64,000 nt of DNA, from NCBI RefSeq assembly GCF_025399195.1, contig NW_026252091.1:124001-188000 (forward strand), written 5' to 3'. Position numbers and translations under genes: made by a program. The notes under the pieces are model-generated. The model was not told the origin of the DNA, ran no database searches, and saw nothing but the letters and a program-made list of their open reading frames with translations. The DNA comes from Umbelopsis ramanniana AG. Lineage: Eukaryota; Mucoromycota; Umbelopsidomycetes; Umbelopsidales; Umbelopsidaceae. Positions 11,296 through 24,200 of the stretch are shown in pieces. Every line of letters begins with the position of its first letter. Position 1 is the first letter of the stretch.

Positions 11296-13969
11296 ATGTC
11301 TATACAGATTAGCGAATTCATAGGTATGTATACGTTTAAAGGCGATTTTCGTCTCCCATCAACCTAATCTCGCCCATACCTGTGCGAGTAAACTGGAAAA
11401 TGTTGCATTTATTAACCAGACATTGCCGTGTTCCTTCATTATAGAGGGTGCTTGTGCCGTCTCCAGATATGAGCCGGATCTCTCGCTCAATCTCGAAATA
11501 TGCGAGATGATTAATAAGAAGCAAGGAAACACGTATGTAAAGGTTCAGCATTGTGAGCGAAAACATTCCAGCGTTCTGTGCAAAGTTTAACTCACACCTA
11601 CTTCTTTTGCTTGCAGACCTAGAGAAGCTGCCATGGCTATCGTCAGAATGGTGAACAGCCGACATCTCAACGTCTCCATGCTGGCACTGACGGTAAAGTG
11701 TTTTTTTGTTAAACAGACGTTAATGTCCTTGGTAGCGAGGACATTGTCATTCACCACGTGTACTGACGAGCCACCTGCAGTTGTTGGATAACTGCGTGAA
11801 AAACTGTGGTTATCCTTTCCATTTACAAATAGCAACCAAAGAGTTTTTGAACGAACTTGTTCGCAAATTTCCTGAACGGCCAGCGGTATGTGGTGAAATG
11901 TCTTGGCAACATGGCTTGGTATAAGTAGACGTGCACGGAAATATTGATCCCGTTGTATAGCCGTTTCCCAACCCAGTTACGCAACGTATTTTATCCATGA
12001 TTAAGGAGTGGAAGATTGCCCTCGCCGATATGTCGAGGCATAAGGATGACCTTGTTCACATTAAAGATATGTACCGGTTATTGAGATTCAAAGGTAAGGC
12101 TTCGTTTACGCTTTTTTTAGCACAGGCGCGTTTGACTAACCGCAGCATGCTAGGTTACCGATTTCCAGACACGAGAGAAGCATCAGTGGCTGCACTAGCT
12201 CCGTCTCAGGTAATGATGCGAAGCAGTTGGTAATATATATGACAAGTTGGTACCCAGCTAACGAGCCTATAGAGTCTTAAATCCCCAGAAGAACTTGAGG
12301 CAGAAGACAGAATTGCCCAGTCGGCAGTAAGTAGAACATGCTATTTCTGAATGGCTCGGTTCATGGACCCTGGGCTGTTCTATTTCTTCTACCTCCATAT
12401 ATCTCAATCTCACTCCATTTATCCTGCCACCTACTTTTCCAGAAACTACAAGAATTGATCCGAAGAGGTAGACCTCAGGATCTTGTGGAAGCCAATCATT
12501 TAATGAAAATCATGTCGGGATATGTAGGTATCACATATATTGCAGGGTTGCAGTCGCAGGATTTAACCAAAAAATGCCTCCGAACAGGATCTGCGGCAAA
12601 AGCCAAATTACAAACAACAAGCTGCAGAGGAACTTCATAGAATACAAGAGAAGGTCATCCTGCTGAACGAGATGCTACTAAGTCTGAAGCCTGGTGAAAA
12701 GCCAGACAAGGATGATACCATTGTTGAGTTGAAGAATTCCTGTATAAACGCTCAGCCTAAGATCCAGAAATTTGTCACAGAGGAGGAGGATTCAGAAAGC
12801 ATAGGTATAATCAAACAAACCCAGTTGCTGGAATGTTATTGCCACCAACTCAAACTGAACCACTTGCAATTTTACAGAGAGATTGTTGACATTAAACGAT
12901 ATGATCAACAATGTGACAGCAAAGTATGCTGACTTACGAAAAGGCATTTACGACACTCACTATGAAGTCAACGGTACTCAGCCGCAACAGACGAACTCCA
13001 CCGAGCCTCCCAAGCAAGCTATTAGCTTAATCGATTTTGATGATGAGATGCCTTCCCATGGCACGTCCGCTTCACAAAGCAAATCGTCAAGCAATGCGAA
13101 CTCCAGTGCCAACTTGATGGACGAACTTGATGGTCTTTTCGGACCCAGCAGTACTACTAGCACACCCGCCGCCTCTAGTACCAACCAAAATGCAGATCTG
13201 TTCGACTTGGTTGCTCCCATGGGAAGCATGTCAATGAATGCCCCTCCTAAGATACCTCAGCAGCATATTGCAGCCTCTCCCAAACCGCCATCCATAGCAT
13301 CACCTGCCACCCACTCTGCATCGTTGTTGCCGGATTCGTCTTTTGGCTCACCAAAGACCAGCGCCACGGCTATTACCAAGGCTGTATCCCCTCAGCCTGA
13401 AGCTAGTGCCAACACCGAGAACTGTAAGCAGGCATACCTTTCGCAAAGTGTTTTAACGGAGCTTTTTTCTCATTTTTCATATCTACTTTACCAGTTGCCC
13501 CCATCACCTTCTTAGAAAAGAACGGCCTTAGAATTGTTTTCCAACCTTCGTACTCTAACGGCACCACTCACTATGAAGCTTTATTCTCCAACACATCGAC
13601 TGCTCCAATGGACCAATTGATGTTCCAACTAGCTGCTCCAAAGGTAAGTTTCCTGGTCAAGCAAACGATGGATACGGTCATGGCATGGCGACAGGCACTA
13701 ACCAATGCAATGTAGAGCATGCAACTGAAAATGGATCCTCAGTCGTCTCAGACTATTCCTGCCCGAAGCGTAGATAGCGTGCGACAGAAAGTGCACATCA
13801 AGAATCCCAACCAGGTATGGTTCCGACTACGGCCTTGGTTTTTATTTATTTTCCAAATGCTAATTTCTGTTCTTGTGCATAGGACCCTGTCAAGCTCAAA
13901 TACAAAGTTACTTACGCACAACACGGCGTTGATATGGAACAAACCGGCCAATGGTCCTCACACGCCTAA
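11296..13969 (+). CDS. GGA family clathrin adaptor (VHS-GAT-GAE)
   Basis: This Arf-dependent monomeric adaptor sorts cargo from the trans-Golgi to endosomes. A short first exon gives MSIQISEFI, joining across an intron to EGACAVSRYEPDLSL and then EICEMINKKQGN, the start of the VHS domain, which ends at MYRLLRFKGYRFP. The GAT domain follows (QELIRRGRPQDLVEANHLMK to LLTLNDMINNVTAKYADL), then a Ser/Ala/Pro-rich hinge with DFDDE and DLFDLV clusters, and a GAE ear from APITFLEKNGLRIVFQP to YKVTYAQHGVDMEQTGQW. The stop is at 13967-13969. About ten introns. It starts 142 bases after the Cyk3-like gene on the same strand. Confidence 0.92.
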
Positions 13970-14271
13970 ACTGATATTTGTCACCCTCAATGACGTCTAT
14001 AATCACCATGTTGTATTTTCTTGCCAACAATATTGGTTGGAATAAAATCATATCCATATTGTTCTCTACATACAACTATTTCGTCGCATCTAGCAAATAA
14101 AATGAAGAAGATCGTGTTTGAATTGATTTAATGTTGGAAGAAAATGTACAAGTCTGTTGTGATGTAGTTTTGAGTTTGTATGGGGGGATGTAGGGGAATA
14201 TGATGGTATTGCAGTGCAGGTTTGCAAAAATTCGATTGAATGTGAAGTAGTAAATTAAAGGGAAAAGAACT

Positions 14272-16922
14272 CTATGCAGCATGACTAGTATTTGTACCGA
14301 GGAAACTCCAGAACCCACGAGAAGTTCCTTTCATGAGTTCATGCAAGGCAACTAAATTTCGAGTGATTTCTTGTAAGCTCCAGAACCCAATCCGCTTAAG
14401 GCGCTTATTTCGTTCTTGTTGATCTACGGTAAGGTCGACAAACCCTTTACCAAGTTGTTCAGATATCGACCCCATTAGCATAGAGTCATAGGCCGACCAC
14501 GAACCATCAAAATTAGACTAAAAGGGAAGGGAGTGAGTGACGGATGCAGATAGACTCAAAAATCCATATTAAGACATTTTACCAGTGGCAGTACGACACG
14601 ACACTTGATGGGGACAATGGTCTTGTTACGGTTGATATAAGCGACAATAGGTCGTACCATGGCGCTGCTCAAGTAAGTGAGTTCAGGTGTTTGTAATGGA
14701 ATATTAGCCTTGGTATTTTTGAATCTAAAATCAATGTCCATGATAAACTGTGGTTCAGTGGTTGGCTTGGGTTTAAGCTCGTTTTCATATTTGTGAGCAC
14801 CAATAACGATTTCATCGTCGCCGTTTCCTGTGCCTAGCACAACGGGCTGAGGTAACTCGATTTTGTCAGCGATCTCATAGACTAGTTTTCGTAGTAATTC
14901 TGTTGAGTCCGCAGTGGTTGCTTCAGTTGGTATATAAATGTCTGCAGAAACGTCCACTTGTCCAGAAGAGATCCATCCCGGTGGCCCTTCAATACGTCGA
15001 AATATGTGGTCAGTATTGACGCCATCAATGCGTAAACGGGACTACAATTGAGTGAATGCGTTAATACTTCAATCTATATTCTCAGCCTCCTTCACGTGGA
15101 TGACTCACCATTCTTTTATAACCACGTTCTTCCATCGCTAGTTCGTTGATGATACCAAATCCTTCATTCTCATCGCCAACAACAACACCGTTGGGATTGG
15201 GTTTAGGGTAGTAGTGGTAGATGTCGTGGCTCCGGAATCTCGATGTCTGGTCAATATGTGAAGACTGTTCCAACACACTCTTTTCCAGCTGTGGGGTATG
15301 AACGCTAAACAAGCATTTGTCGAAAGAACCAACAATCTTGGTAGCACACAGGATATCATAGAACAGCCTATAGAATGGTTAGCAAAATGAAAGCAACATT
15401 ACATACAAGTATGGAGTTATTGCTTACCATTGTTTGCGGAAGCGGTTTAGCTCGGCACTAAAGATAGATACAGGATATGGTCTAAAGCCATAAGGTTGGT
15501 AGACAGTGACCAAAAGGTCATCTATGGTCAGTTTTTCTAACTCGAAATCGCCTGGTGTATACTTTTGTCGAGCTGCAACTGGATCCCAAGGAACGTTTGG
15601 ATCCCATCTAACATGCCGACGATCTTTTGCAAATAGACAATAAGTTAGACAGGTATCAAGCCAGCTTTTGAACGTATCATGCAGGCACACTTACCAACAA
15701 CTCCACGGACTCCTTGCACATCTGCATCCTGAACAAGACCTTTTCCATCCAGCCATCGAACGAGATTCAACGTGACTTGGATACTTTCGATCCTCAAATC
15801 AAACCACATCCATTTCTTGAGAACTTCGTTGTTCTTTTCTTCGTCATCGAAATAAACACCAGCTAATGGATTATCATCAGAATCCGGTCCAGAGCTTCCT
15901 GTCAGCAAAGTTACACTCTCTAAGGCACCACTAGTGATGGGAGAACCAGCTGAAGTATGTAAGTTGTATTCATTGTCATCCTGTAGACTTGTCCTTCTTT
16001 CAAACTTTGCTCGCTCAGATTGTGGCATACGAGAAATGCGTACATTCTTGAAAGTAATTTTGCCCTCTTTCCAATTTGGAACAATCGCGGAATCGAATAT
16101 GACGGTAGCGCCAGTAGCAGATGTCAGGTACTGGCCAATACGATAGGCAATCCACTCTAAGGAAAAAAAAAGACATATCATAGTTAGTTCTCGGTCATGA
16201 GATATACAGGTTGTAGGATGAGTATATTCACCTTGGAATTGTAAGGAATTCGCTGTCCACAGAATCAGTGATACAAAACTTGTTGTGCCTACAAGCAACC
16301 AGACGGTTTGACCAAGAAACACCCACGAAAACACGGCACCAATATCGTTGAGGGTCCACGGTCGCATGGATCGCATCAAAATAAATCTGACACGAACTCG
16401 CATCCTTTCAAAGAACCCACGAGCTTGAGCCAGTACTTCTGCTTTTGTCGGTCGGTGTGGTAAATGTGGCATGTGAGAGTAGGAACGTTTTGATAGGTGT
16501 AAATGTTGATGACGTCTCGCCATCATAGGTACACGTTCAACACGAAAGGTCTTATCAAGAGTTGAAAGCCGAGCATATGACATCAAACGCATTTCTAGGG
16601 GGAGTTGGCTACGTCTGCATGAATATTGCTTGGCCGCTTCGGTATGAGGTGACCGAAAAGTTCGTCGAAAACTAAGGTGGAATGCTCGAGTGATCTCCGA
16701 TTCTACTTGTTTAGTGGCAAGGGATTCATGAATTGCGCCCAAGGCGGTCTTGATGTTTGATATAGTTGGAGCATTGGTCGTAGCTTCGTGGCATCCTGTA
16801 GTGTTGACGTTGTAAGCAAAGAACCCGGGTGTAAGGCTACGCGCAAGCAATTGCTTTCGGGTGCGCTTTGATGCAACTCCTTTGACGAATTCTCTGTAGC
16901 GAATCCTTGACCAGGTTGACAT
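14272..16922 (-). CDS. Mdm31/Mdm32-type mitochondrial inner-membrane protein
   Basis: The family is needed for mitochondrial shape, nucleoid stability and lipid (cardiolipin) homeostasis. The N-terminus, from the ATG at 16922, is rich in Arg and Lys with few acids, as in a mitochondrial presequence. A membrane segment follows (FSWVFLGQTVWLLVGTTSF). After the next intron the frame reads EWIAYRIGQYLTSATGATVIFDSAIVPNW and GKITFKNVRISRMP, the hallmark region of the family. Later exons carry the DDLLVTVYQPYGFRPYPVSIF region and a C-terminal part ending in SFLGTNTSHAA... near 14272. About six exons. Yeast has two paralogues; which one this matches cannot be told. Confidence 0.88.
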
Positions 16923-17369
16923 ATTAAAGGGGTGGTGGAAATACTGCTTCAAAATGAACAGTGCATTGGGACACAGAGAGTGAAAAAGATATATCTGTAT
17001 GAAAGCGAAGTTGGAAAAAAAAAAATAACAGCAAAAGGTCCAGCTGAAAGTACCCAGAAAATTTCCTTCGGGATTTGGTCAATGATGAAACCGCGACCGA
17101 ATACAGACGTACTACGCTTGACTGACATGTATGTGTCCGTGAGCTGGTGAGAGAGAAAAAGGTCTAAAGCCATTGACTGAATGACTCCACCCACACTTAA
17201 GAAACCATCAGTGTTGGATTTTATCATTGCTTATCAAAGAATGGTCGTTCAATACACTGAACCTACCAATTTTCTTCACCTGCTGCTGGACATTTCACCG
17301 TCACAGCACTGACCTGAACCACCCAGCACTTACTGGGACCGCCAGAGGACCATCACTTCCACACAAGAC
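16923..17369. promoter_or_regulatory. Divergent intergenic region between MDM31 and DSC3
   Basis: These 447 bases lie between two divergently transcribed genes. Open frames here are short and overlap on both strands. A run of A residues lies near 17020. I recognise no RNA gene or named control element. Confidence 0.45.
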
Positions 17370-18459
17370 ATGGAAGACGATTATTATGAAACCATTGACT
17401 TGCACATAAGATGGTCAAACGAGCAGGATCTCGTATTTACTGTATCGCCACACGATACAGTTAGCACCGTTAAAAACAAGGTATATAGCTGGTGTCGTAA
17501 CTTTTCCAGCATAGACCGGTGTGAGGCTAACATCACTGCTTTCATATAGATTAGAGAACTGGCACCACGAACATCTGATAAGAATATTCGACTTATATAT
17601 GCTGGAAGAATCTTGGAATCATCACAACCTCTCAGCAATTACAACATTGGAAAAATACAGCGAGCAGAAAACTCCAAAGCAAAGATACCCCCGCCTCCAC
17701 CAATATATATCCACTGCTCAGTATCTGACTATCGACCAGAAGATGAAAATGTAGAATCCAAAAATGTAAGAGATGATCACTTATGCTCAGTGAAGTGGAT
17801 ATGTTCATAACCTTTGCACTCGCTCGTTCCTCCAGTCACAGCCGCAAATAACGCCACTGATGGGATTCGACCGGTTACGAGAAGCCGGCTTCACGGAAGA
17901 AGATATCCGTAATATTCGGATGCAATTCCATCATTTGCATGGGACGACGTTTGATGGAGGTTCGTATCTTGGATGTATGAATGAATTGAACGATGAAGAA
18001 AAAGCCAGCCGGTAGCATGAATCATCATTTCTCAGCATTAATCTAATGTATCTACCATCATCTTTAGAAAACACGGAACAAACTCGAAATCTTGAAGAGC
18101 AATGGATGGAGAATACTGGTGAGACTTTGCCAGACGGAAGTGAGTAAAATTTTCCGGCTTCAACATGCAATTATCTGTACTAAGCAATGCCATTGTTGCT
18201 TGGCAGCCCTTACTGGCACGTACAAGGAAATGGTGTGGGGATTAATGCTGGGTTTTTTCCTTGGCTTGATATGCTTATTTTGGTTCCGTGAGTCTGTATT
18301 CACTAGACGACATCAAATGGGTAAGTTATTTAGGGAAATGAAAAGTTGTTAGGTTTAATAGTGTGTAAGCGTACCTAATGCTACTCTGTGTGCGCTTTAG
18401 GAATCATTGCTGGTATCCTGATCAACTTGTCATTTGGAGTTTTACATGTATATTATTGA
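17370..18459 (+). CDS. Dsc3-like subunit of the Golgi DSC E3 ubiquitin ligase
   Basis: In fungi the DSC complex ubiquitinates membrane proteins at the Golgi and endosomes and activates SREBP in some species. Six exons join in frame. The N-terminus is a ubiquitin-like fold: DLHIRWSNEQDLVFTVSP, then VKNK joined to IRELAPRTSDKNIRLIYAG. A Pro run (IPPPPPIYIHC) follows, then the family block GFDRLREAGFTEEDIRNIRM and LEEQWMENTG, and two C-terminal membrane helices (MVWGLMLGFFLGLICLFWF and GIIAGILINLSFGVLHVYY). The stop follows the second helix directly. The order Ubl, DUF2407_C block, two helices is specific to Dsc3. Length is about 240 aa. Confidence 0.87.
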
Positions 18460-18627
18460 AATACTTTTTACTTTATACAATACCGCACTTGGTTTTTTTT
18501 TTTTATTATTTATTCATTTTGATGTCTGATTTTCATCTACGTCTATGCTGTGGGTGGTGGATATCAAATCGAGGGGGGGTATCATGTACATAATTGGTAA
18601 GTTTTCACTGGCTCAGCCTAGTTATAA

Positions 18628-20889
18628 TTATACTGTGGTAAAAACGGAAATGCTGTTCAAAAATTTGACCAGGTCCTCTTCCAACTTGCTCCGTTTGCGA
18701 GCTAGGTATAATGGAGTTTGTCGGTAGAGATCTAATAGGCATACTAAAGACTGTCGGGCGAAGTGTTGGTGTTGATGACCAATATATGGCGAAATAGCTA
18801 GATACTGTGGATTTTAAAAAGCAACAACTGTTATGAGTATGTGATGGATGGAGGAAACACCATGCTATGTGTTAGCTTACCTTATAGGTATCGATAGTGG
18901 CCATATAATGATACAAGTAGGGTCGAAACATGCAGTCCGTTTCTTGAAAGGTGGGAGCAAGCCAAGCTATAAAGAGTGTTTGTAAAGTGTTGGCTGATTC
19001 AGTACACCGGCTGAGTGCCAATTTTTCCAAATGGGTCAAGTTGCGCAATTCTCCCATGGGAGGTAAAAACTGTCGATAAAGAGAGATCCAGTTTGTACAA
19101 TTTTCAATGAGGGTGCAAAAGCGAATTCGCCTTCTCCAGGTGGTCTCGGCTATAGGAGAGCCGGTCTCTTCTTGTTTAATCCAAGCGGGCAGGCCGTCGT
19201 GGAAGGTTCTTAGAACTTGTTCTAGGCTTGTCACTTTAGGCATAACGTGTGCCTCCTCCTGGCTGCTTAAGGTTGCTTTAGCCTGATAGATTTGCCGGCT
19301 GATCATCCTTGCCTTGATCATATAACGAACGTACTCTGTTCTTTCAATTTCGTAATGGTTCATTCCTTCAATGATGCAAGGCAGGTCAACTTTGATGTCT
19401 TCGGGGTTCATAAGAGCAGAAAGGCCGAAGAATTGTGGAACCAGAGAGTCAAATAGCCAGGTACACCAAAACAGTCTTTTGGCCTGTTCTATGGCAAAAT
19501 TATCCTTGCATTCACTATATCCAGCTGGTACATGTAGATCCAGAGCAAAGCAGGCGCGCACCATAATGCCGATATTGAGATATGCCTTTTCGATGGAACC
19601 GTAGTCTAGATCATAGGTAACCTGATAGAATAATTTCCATATTAGCTCCACACTTAAGTTTCCAAGGTCAGTGTCATGCACGATGGGAAAGGCCAGATCG
19701 ACAAGCTGTTCCACTTCTACATCCCTATGTCGATGGAACCTAGACCCATGAATATTGGTGGTACAGTATATGGTTGCATGGGTACTTTGGCTGAATTCTG
19801 AGGTGCAGAACGGATAGCGGTCTGGCCATCTTGTAGGTGTGACGAACACCGGAAATCCACAATCGGCATATTTGACGACGGCTTCCTCGAGCGCTACTTC
19901 ATTGATGATAATGGGCGTCTCGAATTGCATGGTCTGGTACGAATGACTGTTGTCTTGGTATCGATTCAATTTTTCAAATACGATCATGTTTTGATATGCG
20001 GCTTGACGGTTAGTAGCATAGTTAAACGGTGTTTGAAATTGCGAGATATCGGGTTTTCCAGGACCAGGTCGTAAAGGAAGTCCAGCTCTCCCGTACATGG
20101 CTCCTAGTAATTTCAATAAAGTGGCTCTTAAATCGTCCAGCAACCTAATGTTGGTGTTTAAAGTCATTACACCATCTTCTCTCTCTACAAGCGTCCATCC
20201 AGCAAGGTTGACTAGCTCCTAATGAGATTGCAATGGTTTAGACATGGGGACGCGAAACGTAGGCGCAGTTGACCAATTCTAACCTGCATGCTCAACATAG
20301 ACGAGCTCAGAGAATGATTATTATCTACAGTATTGTTTTCATCGTGCTTATGCACATGGGGTTCCATGGCATCCAACCAGTATTTGACTTGAGCGATTTC
20401 ACGGTGAAGTTTGGTTATACGAGCTTCTGCCTTGTCTCTATCGTACATTCGCATTCTTTCGGAATAATGGCAGATGGCACCTTTGGATACACATCTCTGA
20501 CAGGATGGCTTTTCTCTACCGCATCGTACTCTCTTTTCTCGACATCTGTGGATGTATCAATTTAGTCTTTGCTTGCACATAAAAAAAAAATTGACATGAA
20601 TGAAGTGATCGAACCTGTCACAAGTATGACCAGCACTTTGTCTTGTAATTTGTGTTCTAGGTTTTTGGCCACCAAAAAGCTTTGCAGGCTTTGGTTGCTG
20701 CTTAGGCGGTGGTTTTGCTTCCATTTTAGTGTCGTAGGGCGAATAATGATTCAAGCTTTCTTCTTTGCATGGCTCTCGATAGTGGTTGTAAGGAGATGCT
20801 GGTTTCAGTAATCGCTCATCAGACGGTACAGAGTAACTAGTATGTGAATCAATGCCTAATCTTTCATGCGAAAAAAAAGGGTCTGCCAT
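18628..20889 (-). CDS. Zn2Cys6 transcription factor with fungal-specific regulatory domain
   Basis: This is a fungal binuclear zinc cluster regulator. The start ATG at 20889 gives MADPFFSHERLG. The cluster is split by an intron: HTCDR at the end of exon 1 joins to CREKRVRCGREKPSCQRC and SKGAIC, giving the C-x2-C-x6-C-x6-C-x2-C-x6-C spacing. A linker and short coiled region follow (DRDKAEARITKLHREIAQV). The middle homology domain runs from about 20167 to 18890 with the usual FWCTWLFDSLVPQFFGL block. The apparent stop near 18872 is really a donor site (AAG/gtaagct). A last exon adds YLAISPYIGHQHQHFARQSL and ends at 18628. Target genes are unknown. Confidence 0.88.
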
Positions 20890-21269
20890 GAAAGAAAGAG
20901 AGGGCAGTGTAAAGTGAAAGGCCAGGGCATGTGGCTTAAATCTATTTCCCTTTTCCTCTCTAGCCGAGTATTGCCGCCACCCGATGAGGGAACTGCTGGG
21001 CGTCAACGGTTAATCCACAGTGCGACCCAATACGGCGGAATACACTACTGAATTTAGACACCCAGCGTATGAACCGCAAGCACTCGTTTTGCTAAAGACA
21101 AAAAAAACCTTCTTTACTCCTCTTCTTTGATTTCACAAAGACTGGAATTTCACAACTGTAAAAATCCAACCCAGTGGTTCTTGTCACCCGTTACTCGGCG
21201 TAACGTGTTTTTAAACAAAAAATCCTGTGGGTGCGTGCAACTCCAATACTTTATTCAAATGTGAATGTT
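20890..21269. other. Spacer between two minus-strand genes
   Basis: These 380 bases separate the RhoGEF stop and the start of the zinc cluster gene. They should hold the RhoGEF 3' end and the promoter of the downstream gene. No other feature is seen. Confidence 0.4.
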
Positions 21270-24200
21270 TCATCGTTCAGCACCCTGCCTCGACCTGGTT
21301 TTCTTAAGATTCATAGACATGCTGTAATTTCGAGTGGATATACGGCTTCGGATGGACATAGAGCTCATTTGTGACGCCAAGCTGATATTTGATTCGTTGG
21401 AGACTCGAATTTTGTTCCAGTCTGTGTTTATATTAGAGTCAGCTCGAGGCATGGAGGGCTTTACAGACTGTCGCTTTTGGAAAGGGGATGGCGGAGTGAG
21501 TTCATATATGGACACAACGTCCCAAACATGGGTTAACTGTGTGACTAGTGGCTGTGTTCTCCTGATTTGAACGCTAGAGACCATTGTTACTGCGCTCTCA
21601 ACTTCGACATCCTGAGCTTGCAACATGGTCGAAGGCCGCGGTGGTGGTGGCGCCATGGCTGCGTGATTGGACGACCGTGATTGACTCCATAGTAAAGAGG
21701 TTGGAATAGACCTTTGTAACTTGGAGTCAAAGCGCTTAATGAGCAGTTCTAGCAGGTCTCTATTGTCCTGTCCACACTTCTTCCGTCGTTCGTAGCTTTG
21801 CAAAGCGGTATCCATGAACATTACTATAATTGGCAAACGTCGGTGCGTGCATAAATGGCAATTCAGGGACAAATACAGAAAGCTTACGTTGTTTCATCAT
21901 CAGCGCTGAAAACTGTGTTCGTTGGTATTGGGGACTACTCCTGTTCAACAACTCCGTCAGCTGGTATGTCGCCACTGTCTTCTGAGAGTTCATTTCGGAC
22001 ATGGGCAGGGAGGTGCAAAGGGTTGATCTATGGAAATCACACACAAATAGTGAATGGCTGGGGGGAAATGAACAATGAACAATCTCATTATGGGTATACC
22101 TATATACATTGTTATCATGTTTTTGAACGATTAACAAGCCTCCATCTTTGCCTAGTATTGTGGGGTTTGACACTAGAGAGGAACTGTCGTCATCTGGACT
22201 TTCGAAGCACAAAGCCATGGAATTCTATTTTTATGATTAGCATTCCACTGGGCATTTATTAAAACGTTTCTTATTTTACCTTTGTCGTACACAAGTTGTA
22301 ACCTTGTTGGGGCCTTATGCAGAAAAACACGTCGCTGGCTCCGACATGCTTTTTCAAAATGAAAGATTGATCTGTGAACGTGGTAGGAGTTTTTAAAGTT
22401 ATTTCATATTGCCAAAAATGATTTAGTATAAGCTCTCAGCGAACAAACCTTCTCCAGAAACACTAGTTGAAGCTCTTTGCTCGTTCACCAGCCGCACAAA
22501 AGATGGGCCACCGTGGCTGTTATTGCCTAGAACGTATTGCCTCAGACGCCCGGAAGAGAAATACTCTTGATCATCCATGGCGTTGTCGGAGACGCGAATG
22601 TAGATTATATCATCGAGGCGTTCTGGATCCTCTGCAAAAAGTCATTGCCATGAGTCAACTTGTCTGTAAACAAAAAAACAAAAAACAAAAAAACTCGGTT
22701 AACCGTACCAGCACTTCTTTTAGGAATGGAGATATCAACACTGGTCAATGAAACGCAACTCTTGAACTTGAAGTCTGTACGATGACTATGACCTGATAAA
22801 TTTCGGGTGGCGACCATATCCGGAAAAATCGTGTTACTGTGGCTGTACTTGGCGGAGAGGTCATCATGTCCACCACCTGTTTGTTCAATTGGGAGAATAG
22901 TTTTACCACTTGCACTCTGGGAAACACGCTTGACAACCACCAAGATATCGTTAAACAGAATGAGCGTCACAAATCTCAGAACCTTTCCATTCAGGATGTC
23001 GATCTCATCAGCATCAATGTGGGATATTAGCCGTCGATTGGTTTTCAGCAACGTAGGCTAAAAGAAAAAGTGCATATTGAGTAACAAGTTGCTAAACCCG
23101 TGTCGTCGGCCCACCTCTTAACCGGTCACAATCAAACGTACAGGGCAGTTTTTGACGCTGGTGATGAGATTATTAATCACGCGAGCTGTTATCTCTTCTT
23201 GTCCTTCATGCACACTGGCGATTTGGTTCGCCACATCCTTTGCGGAGTACAAATGCTCCCGGTCATCATGGTCTTCAGCAGTAAGTTTGAGGATCTCTAT
23301 ATGGAAATGCAATCGGTGATCGGTTAATGCATACTTTGAAACTCCATTACAAACAGTACTAATGCCATACCATCTATTAAAAGTGTGTATCTTGGAATGC
23401 GTTGAACGGGTTCTATGAGAAGGCTGGAGATGGAGATCTTCTCTGTAGCTGTTCCATGGAGGCTCTCTAAAGTCTACCACGAGAGTTAGCGCGATAGAAA
23501 TTTACTTCAGGATGACCACTCACGCTAGACTAGAACGTACCATGATCAGTTTCTTGTACTTGTTACTTTTAGACATTAGCTTTTGGTGAGTTTCGATGGC
23601 TTTGCTTCTATTGCTAAGGTAAAGATAATATGGCTTGGAAAAGTTCTCGAACTACCAAAGAATGTTTTTCTTTCAGTTTATGTGGAATGCAAAGTTCGGA
23701 TACTCGGACCAGGACCACTTACATTTTCTTTTAAGATTTGTCCTAAGCACATCTCAATCTCGCTTTCTCGGCTTTTCATGCAATCAGCTAGAGTAGCATG
23801 CCTTTGGTAAATTTCTGCGATGTTGCCGAATATAACGTTGACCTCGAAGCGGACGGTTTGTAGTGCCTTAGTCTCAAGGATCTCCTGCTGAATGCTTCGA
23901 GAGATCTAAAAATTCATGTTAAAAAGATACAATAGGCTCTCTTCCTTTATATCGTCAAGAGGTTACCTCCTCCAATTGGCTAAGGCTTTTCAGATATTTC
24001 TTTTCTGACTCTACAAGTTCTTGGATTACCCATGATCTCTTCTCAAGGTCCTATCAGCGGGCAAGTTTGGCAACATTAGCCGCCGACACATTACCTTTTT
24101 TAAGCAATTCCAAACAGTATACTTACAATTTTATCCGCATACTTGGTAAGAGCCGCTTGTGTATCATGCTCAAATCCATCGGAATGCTCTTTTCCATCCT